A stretch of 11,995 nt of DNA, from the NCBI GenBank assembly GCA_036653075.1, contig JAVVUQ010000047.1, forward strand, positions 1 through 11,995, read 5' to 3'. The position numbers were made by a program, and so were the translations under genes. Under the pieces are notes generated by a model, which searched no databases, was not told the origin of the DNA, and worked only from the letters and a program-made list of their open reading frames with translations. Positions 6,670-11,995 of this stretch are shown here, one piece after another; the first letter of the stretch is position 1; every line of letters begins with the position of its first letter. This DNA is from JAVVUQ01 sp036653075. GTDB lineage: Bacteria; Bacillota; Clostridia; Christensenellales; CAG-314.

Positions 6670-7617
6670 TTATAAAATGGCTGAAATAAGCGCAGATACT
6701 AACGGAATTGTAAAAATTGCTATAATTGTGCTGCAAAGTAATAATTTTGTCGCTTCTTCCGCTTGTGTAATTGTGCCGAACCGTTCTGTATATGCAACCG
6801 TATTGACAGCGACAGGCATACCCGCCATTAAAACCATAGCTGTCATTAGTCCATTATCGAGTGGGAAAAATAGACAAATCGTCTTTAAAATTAGTATCAT
6901 AATTAATGGAGCTATTATCATTTTAATAATTGCTGTAAAATATATTTTAGGTACTATAAAAATGTTCTTTATTGGTATCTGTCCCATTCTTAATCCTAAA
7001 ATAATCATACTCAGCGGTGTTGTCATACTTCCAAGTAGTCCAATGACATTCAAAATAGGCAATGGTAACGTTATTTTTAAAAGATATAATGGTACTGCAA
7101 ATATTACGCCCACCATTGCAGGATTTATTATCGCTTTTTTTAAACTTGCATATTTCTTATCGCCAGTAATTATATAAACTCCAAGCGACCAAGAAAAAAG
7201 GTTAAATACAATTATAAATACTGTCGCATATAACATTAGAGGCGAATCATCGCCATATAACATTGATAATAATGGCAACCCGAAAAAACCGCAATTGCCA
7301 AAAACTGCGCCAAACCGATAAACTTTATTTTTTTCTACGTTGCCTTTTAATACTAATATACGTCCAATACCAAACAAAATCATTGTTATTACACAACAAA
7401 ATATAAATGATAAACCAATATTAACAAGAAATGCCTTATCAAATTTCTGCTTTAACAAACTATTAGCCACCATAAATGGTTGACAAACATACAACAATAT
7501 TACCAACAATGGTTCAATCGCTTCTGCTTTTACTAACTTACTTTTTCTTAAAATAAGTCCAATAGCGCCCATTCCCAATAGCAAAGCGACATTGACTAAT
7601 ACATTTATCCAAACCAT
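6670..7617 (-). CDS. AEC (auxin efflux carrier) family permease
   Basis: A 315-residue, highly hydrophobic protein with the about ten membrane segments of the AEC family (Pfam Mem_trans). It shows an N-terminal half with PLLVILLYVCQPFMVANSLL and a conserved mid-region FGAVFGNCGFFGLPLLSMLY, where Asn-Cys-Gly-Phe-Phe-Gly-Leu-Pro is the family hallmark. The second half has TPLSMIILGLRMGQ and AVNTVAYTERFG. Bacterial members export or import small organic acids such as malate or malonate; the substrate here cannot be read. The ATG at 7617 has AAGGGG 8 bases upstream. It follows mcsB after 155 bases, with only a weak candidate promoter in the gap (AAGACA, 18 bases, TATAAG), so it could be read through from mcsAB or have its own start. 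Confidence 0.9.
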   Translation of the reverse strand: MVWINVLVNVALLLGMGAIGLILRKSKLVKAEAIEPLLVILLYVCQPFMVANSLLKQKFDKAFLVNIGLSFIFCCVITMILFGIGRILVLKGNVEKNKVYRFGAVFGNCGFFGLPLLSMLYGDDSPLMLYATVFIIVFNLFSWSLGVYIITGDKKYASLKKAIINPAMVGVIFAVPLYLLKITLPLPILNVIGLLGSMTTPLSMIILGLRMGQIPIKNIFIVPKIYFTAIIKMIIAPLIMILILKTICLFFPLDNGLMTAMVLMAGMPVAVNTVAYTERFGTITQAEEATKLLLCSTIIAIFTIPLVSALISAIL

Positions 7618-7772
7618 TTAATTAACCCCTTTTTTGTTTCTTATAATTCAATTTATTCTATTTTGTCTTTATTTTAAGCAATTATCCAAGCTTTTTATTT
7701 TATAAAACGAATTTATAATATATTAATAAATGTAAATATTTAAAAGCAATAATTTTTATAATATGCTTACAG

Positions 7773-8795
7773 TTACAAAAGTTTAGTTAATTTTCGTCTA
7801 ACGTAATCAGCTCTAAAAATATCCGTTTCTTCGTCGTTCAAATCTTTATCAGCTATCAATTTCGTGGTATAAGGTTGCGTGTTACAAAGCAATCTATTAA
7901 ATTCATTTACATTTGATACGGCAATATAACCTAATCCTATACCTAACTTTATGTAACAAAAAAGTTCAATAAATTCTTTTGCAGACAATGTATACGCTGA
8001 CAAAGCGATGCCTTTGCTGCGTAAAATATCATCTTTAAGCTTTGTTATGCGACCTCTTACTAACTCATCACGCGCTCGTTCCTCTTCAATAAGAATGTAT
8101 TCTACTGCATCGCTTACCTCTCCGATAAGTTGCATTTCCGTTCTTCCAATTGAATAACGATTGCTAATTTGATATAAAAATCCCGTCGCAACACTCCCCT
8201 CGCCATACGTGCCTCTTGCTGTAATACCATTTGAAGCGCATCTTTTAAAGACTTCGCTAATTCTTCCTAAACGCTCTAACGCTGGTAAAAACATCATTAC
8301 TGACGCTCTTAAACCAGTGCCTACGTTAGTTAAACACGAAGTTAAAAAACCAAATCGCTTGTCATAAGCGATATTCATTCCTTTTATAAGTTTATTATCT
8401 AACTCGTCTAATCGTTCATATGCAGCATTCAATCTAAAACCATCCATAATACATTGGCTACGAATATGGTCTTCCTCATTTAGCATAATTGAAATGTCTT
8501 GCTGTTGATTTAAAATAAGAGCGCTATATGGACTATTGCAATCTAAATTGGGACTAATTAAATGACGCTCAATAAGCGACAGTTGTTCATTTTGACTAAG
8601 TCGATTCATTAAAAACAGTTTGAATCCCTCTTGTTCGGTGTAAACGCTCGATATTTCACGCATAAACTGCATACTATCCTCCGTTTCGCCACGACGTAAA
8701 ATTTTTGGCATAGGATAATCTGCCACATTTCTTGCAAGACGAATGCGACTACTCATTATGTTATCGTTTTTTAATATTGATGCGCTTACTGTCAT
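7773..8795 (-). CDS. mcsB: Protein arginine kinase McsB
   Basis: A kinase of the phosphagen (ATP:guanido) family that phosphorylates arginine on proteins, marking them for ClpC-ClpP degradation in Firmicutes. Family motifs are clear: SSRIRLARN (15-23), LNEEDHIRSQ (105-114), CLTNVGTGLRAS (154-165), and TARGTYGEGS (192-201) with the acidic active-site region. At 340 residues it is slightly shorter than the about 355-363 of characterised members, mainly at the N-terminus. Near the C-terminus the allosteric phospho-arginine pocket motif R-D-x-x-R-A reads TDIFRA (324-329), so its first Arg is Thr. The ATG at 8795 has only a weak ribosome binding site and lies 37 bases after mcsA. The usual downstream clpC is absent; an AEC permease follows. 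Confidence 0.95.
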   Translation of the reverse strand: MTVSASILKNDNIMSSRIRLARNVADYPMPKILRRGETEDSMQFMREISSVYTEQEGFKLFLMNRLSQNEQLSLIERHLISPNLDCNSPYSALILNQQQDISIMLNEEDHIRSQCIMDGFRLNAAYERLDELDNKLIKGMNIAYDKRFGFLTSCLTNVGTGLRASVMMFLPALERLGRISEVFKRCASNGITARGTYGEGSVATGFLYQISNRYSIGRTEMQLIGEVSDAVEYILIEEERARDELVRGRITKLKDDILRSKGIALSAYTLSAKEFIELFCYIKLGIGLGYIAVSNVNEFNRLLCNTQPYTTKLIADKDLNDEETDIFRADYVRRKLTKLL

Positions 8796-8832
8796 ATTTT
8801 TGATTTCACTATAAAAATTTATATTATTATTT

Positions 8833-9258
8833 TTATTTTTGCATTTCGTTTCGTTCTCTATAACTTTTTATTTGAATGCGTAACTGTTCCGCTTCGTCGT
8901 TATCTGTAACAGCGCAGTATTCTTCCGTCAACTCAACTAAATAATCTTCTTTACTTGTCGATAATACTTCGCCTACGGTTTTACCCATATGAATGGACGC
9001 ATTTTGCACTTTACATAACAAATTATCAATATTATTTCTGAAATCGTTGTTCGTATAACAATGCGGACAAAGCATCAATGTCTTTTCTATATCTTCCCAC
9101 GTGTTTTTGCAAATTGTACAACTATTAGGCTTTTCAACTTGCTTTAACGCCAATTCTTCATAACAAGCTCGACAATAATAGCTTATCAGTATACTGCCAT
9201 TGTAATCACTTATTACTTTCGTTGTAGCTTGCTTTTTACCACATTTATAGCAGTTCAT
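8833..9258 (-). CDS. mcsA: McsA, zinc-binding activator of McsB
   Basis: McsA binds and activates the arginine kinase McsB. This 141-residue version has four CxxC pairs (Cys3/6, 29/32, 47/50, 64/67) forming zinc-finger-like units in the N-terminal half. A linker with GKTVGEVLSTSK follows, then a C-terminal UVR-like helical motif (about 108-137, LTEEYCAVTDNDEAEQLRIQ). It is shorter than the roughly 185 residues in Bacillus subtilis. The ATG at 9258 has AAGGGAG 5 bases upstream. Its own promoter lies just upstream. The usual upstream partner ctsR is not present, and I see no CtsR-type operator in the preceding 300 bases. Confidence 0.92.
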   Translation of the reverse strand: MNCYKCGKKQATTKVISDYNGSILISYYCRACYEELALKQVEKPNSCTICKNTWEDIEKTLMLCPHCYTNNDFRNNIDNLLCKVQNASIHMGKTVGEVLSTSKEDYLVELTEEYCAVTDNDEAEQLRIQIKSYRERNEMQK

Positions 9259-9284
9259 TGTCGCTCCCTTTTATTATTACGATT

Positions 9285-9313
9285 ATAATAAACCATTTTT
9301 TATTTAATGCCAA
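9285..9313 (-). promoter_or_regulatory. Sigma-A promoter for mcsA-mcsB
   Basis: On the minus strand, TTGGCA (9313..9308) and TATTAT (9290..9285) are separated by 17 bases, with a predicted start near 9278. That leaves a leader of only about 20 bases, just enough for the AAGGGAG ribosome binding site. Confidence 0.55.
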
Positions 9314-9351
9314 TTATGTAATATTAATATAAAGCGTTATATTTTTAGTAT

Positions 9352-9461
9352 TTTGCTTTAATATTTATATTAGTATTTTACTTCAGTTATTTGCTTAATA
9401 TTTATATAAGTATTTACTTCAGTTATTTGCTTTAATATTTATATAAGTATTTACTTCAGTA
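9352..9461. repeat. Three tandem repeats of 36-38 bp upstream of mcsA
   Basis: The units are at 9352-9389, 9390-9425 and 9426-9461. The shared pattern is TTTGCTTTAATATTTATAT then AAGTATTTACTTCAGTTA. Units 2 and 3 differ mainly by single-base indels; unit 1 is two bases longer. They lie about 40-150 bases upstream of the mcsA -35 box. The role is unknown. Confidence 0.85.
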
Positions 9462-9508
9462 TTTTATTTGTTATTTAATGTTTAAATTTATATTTTATAT
9501 ATTGTGAT

Positions 9509-9531
9509 AAGGGACTTATAAAAAGTCCCTT
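9509..9531 (-). terminator. Hairpin after prs
   Basis: A perfect 9-bp stem AAGGGACTT/AAGTCCCTT with a 5-base loop starts about 30 bases past the prs stop. The minus-strand tail (ATCACAATA) has no U-tract, so intrinsic termination would be weak. It may mark a processed or protected 3' end. Confidence 0.5.
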
Positions 9532-9560
9532 AATCGTTGCAAATAGATATTATAATTTAA

Positions 9561-10517
9561 TTATTCGTACAATTTGCTTACAGGCAAATCTGCGTATATT
9601 CTTTCGATAGCTTCTGCAAATAAATCGGCAACTGTTACAACAGTAAATTTATCCGTTAGCTTGCCCTCTGGTTGTTGAATTGTGTCGAGTAAAACAACTT
9701 CGTCAATACAGCTTTTTTCTAAACGATCAATAGCAGGACCGCTAAGTACGCCGTGAGAACAGCAAGCTACAATGCGAGTTGCGCCATTATCCATAAGCGC
9801 TTTTGCGCCTTGAGTAATTGTTCCGCCAGTATCTATCATATCATCTAACATTAAGCACGTTTTACCATTAACATCTCCGACAATATTCATAACTTCCATA
9901 ACATTGGCTTTAGGACGACGTTTATCAATAATCGCTAAAGGACAATCGAAAGCAGTCGCCATTTTACGACTACGAGCAACACTGCCAACGTCTGGTGAAA
10001 CGACAACTAAATCTTCATTACGAAAACCTTTTTTAATGAAATGCTTACATAAAACGGGCATTCCAAGTAAATTATCCACAGGAACATCAAAAAAGCCTTG
10101 AAGTTGCGCAGAGTGTAAATCCATTGTTAAAACACGATCAACTCCCGCTTTTTCTAATAAATTAGCAACTAATTTTGCGGAAATCGGATCCCGAGCGCGC
10201 GCTTTTCTGTCTTGTCTTGCATATCCAAAATAAGGCATTACAACCGTAATACGACCTGCTGATGCACGACGTACTGCATCGATAATTACTAAAAGTTCCA
10301 TTAAATTATCGTTTACTGGAGTGGAAGTGGATTGTATAATAAATACATCACAGCCACGCACAGTTTCTAAAATGTTTACCATCGTCTCTCCGTCAGAGAA
10401 TTTTCCCGCTTCGATACGACCTAATCTCATATCCAAACAGTCAGCTATCTTTTGAGCTAATGCTGGATTTGAAGTGCCTGAAAACAACTTGATTAAACCA
10501 TGTGTCCTATTTAACAT
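9561..10517 (-). CDS. prs: Ribose-phosphate pyrophosphokinase (PRPP synthetase)
   Basis: Makes 5-phosphoribosyl-1-pyrophosphate from ribose 5-phosphate and ATP, feeding purine, pyrimidine, NAD, His and Trp synthesis. The 318 residues match class I bacterial enzymes. Seen in order: LFSGTSNPALAQKIA (11-25), FSDGE (40-44), RQDRKARARDPISAK (101-115), DLHSAQLQGFFD (133-144), the flexible catalytic loop DKRRPKA (198-204), and the PRPP-binding loop LDDMIDTGGT (224-233). It ends in the typical SKLYE. I chose the ATG at 10517 because AGGAG lies 7 bases upstream; the longer in-frame extension to 10577 would begin essentially at the predicted transcription start. It is probably monocistronic: it has a strong promoter and is followed by a hairpin. 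Confidence 0.98.
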   Translation of the reverse strand: MLNRTHGLIKLFSGTSNPALAQKIADCLDMRLGRIEAGKFSDGETMVNILETVRGCDVFIIQSTSTPVNDNLMELLVIIDAVRRASAGRITVVMPYFGYARQDRKARARDPISAKLVANLLEKAGVDRVLTMDLHSAQLQGFFDVPVDNLLGMPVLCKHFIKKGFRNEDLVVVSPDVGSVARSRKMATAFDCPLAIIDKRRPKANVMEVMNIVGDVNGKTCLMLDDMIDTGGTITQGAKALMDNGATRIVACCSHGVLSGPAIDRLEKSCIDEVVLLDTIQQPEGKLTDKFTVVTVADLFAEAIERIYADLPVSKLYE

Positions 10518-10534
10518 TAGTATTCTCCTATTAC

Positions 10535-10575
10535 GGTAGCATAACCATAGACTCTCCATAGTTACAAAAACTACC
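10535..10575 (-). promoter_or_regulatory. Predicted 5'-terminal hairpin of prs mRNA
   Basis: GGUAG (10575..10571) pairs with CUACC (10539..10535). Inside, UAACUAUG pairs with UAUGGUUA (8 bp with two G-U pairs) around a GAGAGUC loop, with a small asymmetric internal loop between the stems. The first base coincides with the predicted transcription start, and the ribosome binding site lies just beyond the hairpin. Confidence 0.5.
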
Positions 10576-10581
10576 ATTATT

Positions 10582-10610
10582 ATTGTATAACATTCTTAAC
10601 TTACTGTCAA
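10582..10610 (-). promoter_or_regulatory. Sigma-A promoter for prs
   Basis: On the minus strand, a consensus TTGACA (10610..10605) is followed after exactly 17 bases by TACAAT (10587..10582). The predicted start is near 10575, giving a leader of about 58 bases. Confidence 0.85.
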
Positions 10611-10660
10611 TTCATTAGCAACCCTATTATAAAGCTACCTTGTTTTACACGTTAATTTAT

Positions 10661-10752
10661 TAATCTATTTGCGTAGATTATTATTTTATTTATATTTATT
10701 ATAAATAATGGCTATATTATTATGCGACCTTTTTAATAAATAATTATTTATT
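10661..10752. repeat. Cluster of three AT-rich inverted repeats
   Basis: Perfect inverted repeats lie at 10661-10680 (TAATCTA, 6-base loop, TAGATTA), 10686-10708 (TTATTTATA, 5-base loop, TATAAATAA) and 10735-10752 (palindrome AATAAATAA/TTATTTATT). None is followed by a good U-tract on the minus strand. They may be protein-binding sites, easily melted DNA, or chance in low-complexity sequence. Confidence 0.5.
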
Positions 10753-10815
10753 TGTATTTTAATTTTTTACAAACTTAATAGTAAATTTTATCTGCATTAT
10801 AGTTAATAACTATAC

Positions 10816-11020
10816 TTTATAATTGATTTTATTGGTTTTAAAGCTGATTTTATTGGTTTTATAGATGAGTTTATTGGTTTTAAAGCTGATTTTATATGCT
10901 TTATAGTTGATTTATTAGTTTTATAGTTATTTTTGTTATTTTAAAGCTGTTTTTATATGCTTTATAGTTGATTTATTACTTTTATAATTGATTTTATTGG
11001 TTTTATAGTTGAAATTATTT
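10816..11020. repeat. Array of about ten imperfect 20-bp repeats
   Basis: Units of 19-22 bp start near 10816, 10836, 10857, 10878, 10900, 10919, 10939, 10961, 10980 and 11001. The consensus is close to TTTTATAGTTGATTTTATTG, alternating with an AAAGCTG version. Units follow head to tail with no unique spacers, so it is not a CRISPR array. The period is near two helical turns, and each unit carries T-tracts at the same phase. Confidence 0.85.
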
Positions 11021-11029
11021 TTACATAAG

Positions 11030-11061
11030 AAAAGCCGCAACATATATATGCGCGGCTTTTT
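11030..11061 (-). terminator. Intrinsic terminator after the exported protein gene
   Basis: AAAAGCCGC (11030-11038) and GCGGCTTTT (11052-11060) form a 9-bp stem rich in GC at its inner end, with a 13-base loop containing CATATATATG. The minus-strand 3' side runs into TTTTCTT, about 60 bases past the gene's stop. The plus side also ends in TTTTT, so it could act in both directions. Confidence 0.8.
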
Positions 11062-11120
11062 ACACTATTTTAAATTTAAAAATTGATTGATTTAAATTAT
11101 GTAAATATCCATAAATTAAA

Positions 11121-11753
11121 TTATTTAATTTGAGGTAGAGTGATTTTTGTCGAACCTACATCACTAAATTCAATAGTAACTGAACCAGATATTTCCATAC
11201 CTAAAACATCATATTTTGCAATTCCTTCGATTTTAGATAAATCTAATCCATCTACATATAAATAAAGTTCAGTAAATGTATAATCGTCTAAACCAGTAAA
11301 TTTCTTTAACGCTTCATTATTAGCAAACTTATACTTACCATTTTCAACTTTTTTAAAATCTGAATTTGCAAACGAACCTTTTTTAGCCATTGCTTCCATA
11401 GCTTCATTTTTAGCATCTTCATACTTAATTTCTTTTTTCTCATATTTTCCTAAAACTTTGTTAACTGAATAATATTTGCCGTTTTCAGTGATAACATAGC
11501 TTTTTACATCACCAACTGATTCTTCAATAGTAATCGATTCACCTTGAATTAAAATTTTTGTAGTCGTCGTAACAGTAATCAAATCAACCGCTTTAGCCGT
11601 TATTTTAACTGTAACATTCGATGGCGCTTCTTCAAGCGCGCGAATAATAATTGCTTCTGGGGCAAAATAGACAAAAGCATATACTGCGATAGCTATTACT
11701 AATACCAAAACAATGCCTATTGATGCAATCATTTTTTTACTGATTTTTTTCAT
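11121..11753 (-). CDS. Unidentified membrane-anchored exported protein
   Basis: A 210-residue protein with a basic start (MKKISKKM), one hydrophobic helix at about residues 9-31, and an extracytoplasmic domain. There is no lipobox cysteine and no obvious signal peptidase I site, so it is probably a signal-anchored protein facing outward. The rest is rich in beta-strand patterns, Lys, Thr and Glu: a VTVKITAKAVDLITVTTTT strand region, a Lys/Glu/Ala-rich helix near 105-130, and a final LPQIK. The layout loosely resembles LolA/LppX-type beta-sheet lipoproteins, but I recognise no family. The ATG at 11753 has AAAGGAG 6 bases upstream. It is monocistronic: a strong promoter lies about 115 bases upstream and a terminator follows. 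Confidence 0.85.
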   Translation of the reverse strand: MKKISKKMIASIGIVLVLVIAIAVYAFVYFAPEAIIIRALEEAPSNVTVKITAKAVDLITVTTTTKILIQGESITIEESVGDVKSYVITENGKYYSVNKVLGKYEKKEIKYEDAKNEAMEAMAKKGSFANSDFKKVENGKYKFANNEALKKFTGLDDYTFTELYLYVDGLDLSKIEGIAKYDVLGMEISGSVTIEFSDVGSTKITLPQIK

Positions 11754-11867
11754 TTAATACTCCTTTCTTTACATTTGATTTCTGCTCTACTAACTCAATT
11801 TGCATACTGAATCTAATTTCTTATATTATTTAAAGTTTACCGCTGAGTAATATTAAACAGTAGTTAT

Positions 11868-11896
11868 ATATTATCACACAATTTACAAATTGTCAA
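11868..11896 (-). promoter_or_regulatory. Strong promoter for the exported protein gene
   Basis: On the minus strand, consensus TTGACA (11896..11891) and TAATAT (11873..11868) are 17 bases apart, with TG one base before the -10 (TGATAATAT). The predicted start is near 11861, leaving a leader of about 108 bases that shows no evident uORF or strong hairpin. Confidence 0.8.
11878..11893. promoter_or_regulatory. Candidate operator palindrome in the -35/-10 spacer
   Basis: A perfect inverted repeat ACAATTT-AC-AAATTGT fills most of the spacer and overlaps the -35 box. A dimeric repressor bound here would block RNA polymerase. No regulator gene is adjacent, and AT-rich composition raises the chance of coincidence. 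Confidence 0.45.
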
Positions 11897-11995
11897 CATA
11901 TTATCAACATAATTAGAATGATTTATTTACCAAGTAATGTTGCGTTTTAATCATTTATCCTATGTGAGCTGCGCAATATTTAATTTATAGCATTA

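Larger units (their letters stand above)
9259..9560. other. Gap between prs and mcsA (302 bases)
   Basis: No gene is visible. It holds the mcsA promoter (9285-9313), three tandem repeats (9352-9461), and a hairpin just after prs (9509-9531). No tandem heptad resembling the CtsR operator (GGTCAAA) is found on either strand. Confidence 0.75.
10518..11120. other. 603-base gene-free region upstream of prs
   Basis: No open frame of credible composition occurs on either strand. From high to low coordinates it holds a terminator (11030-11061), an array of about ten 20-bp imperfect repeats (10816-11020), a cluster of AT-rich inverted repeats (10661-10752), the prs promoter (10582-10610), and the prs leader hairpin (10535-10575). 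Confidence 0.8.

Noticed and set aside
6656..7177. A 173-residue hydrophobic plus-strand open frame
   Set aside because: It is the complement of the AEC permease; its Ile/Val richness mirrors the transporter's membrane segments.
9259..9560. CtsR operator upstream of mcsA
   Set aside because: No GGTCAAA-type tandem heptads are present on either strand.
10518..10577. Longer N-terminus for prs beginning at 10577
   Set aside because: That start would lie at or before the predicted transcription start, lacks a ribosome site, and encodes 20 residues absent from the family; the ATG at 10517 has AGGAG.
10816..11020. Possible CRISPR array
   Set aside because: The repeats run head to tail with no unique spacers, vary between units, and no cas genes are nearby.

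Overview
The window is AT-rich DNA from a low-GC Gram-positive bacterium, most likely a member of the Clostridia or a related Firmicutes lineage. This rests on the gene content (McsA/McsB arginine-phosphorylation pair, short-form EF-Ts, RseC-like protein, bacterial AspRS), on strong purine-rich Shine-Dalgarno sites, and on sigma-A-type promoters. Genus and species cannot be read from it. Every gene I can support lies on the minus strand, so transcription runs from high to low coordinates.

In order of transcription: (1) a promoter with an embedded palindrome drives an unrecognised 210-residue membrane-anchored exported protein, closed by the best terminator in the window; (2) a 600-base gene-free stretch holds about ten imperfect 20-bp repeats and several AT palindromes; (3) prs (PRPP synthetase) has a strong promoter, and a predicted hairpin lies at the very 5' end of its mRNA; (4) three 36-38 bp tandem repeats precede mcsA-mcsB, which lack their usual partners ctsR and clpC; (5) an AEC-family permease follows; (6) the translation block rpsB-tsf-pyrH-frr starts from an extended -10 promoter with a structured leader; (7) a small PASTA-like ORF overlaps the end of frr, followed by aspS, an rseC-like gene overlapping aspS by 4 bp, and the start of an unidentified gene cut by the window edge.

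The core is housekeeping: nucleotide precursor supply (prs, pyrH) and translation (rpsB, tsf, frr, aspS), with one protein quality-control module (mcsAB). rpsB-tsf-pyrH-frr is a widely conserved order, but here frr appears to have its own promoter, and the usual downstream uppS-cdsA block is replaced by the small ORF and aspS. I see no mobile element, CRISPR array, tRNA or rRNA. The less ordinary signals are the long intergenic repeat arrays, the 5'-terminal hairpins of prs and rpsB, a substitution at the C-terminal McsB motif, and the two unidentified proteins. I do not see a clear new multi-gene system.
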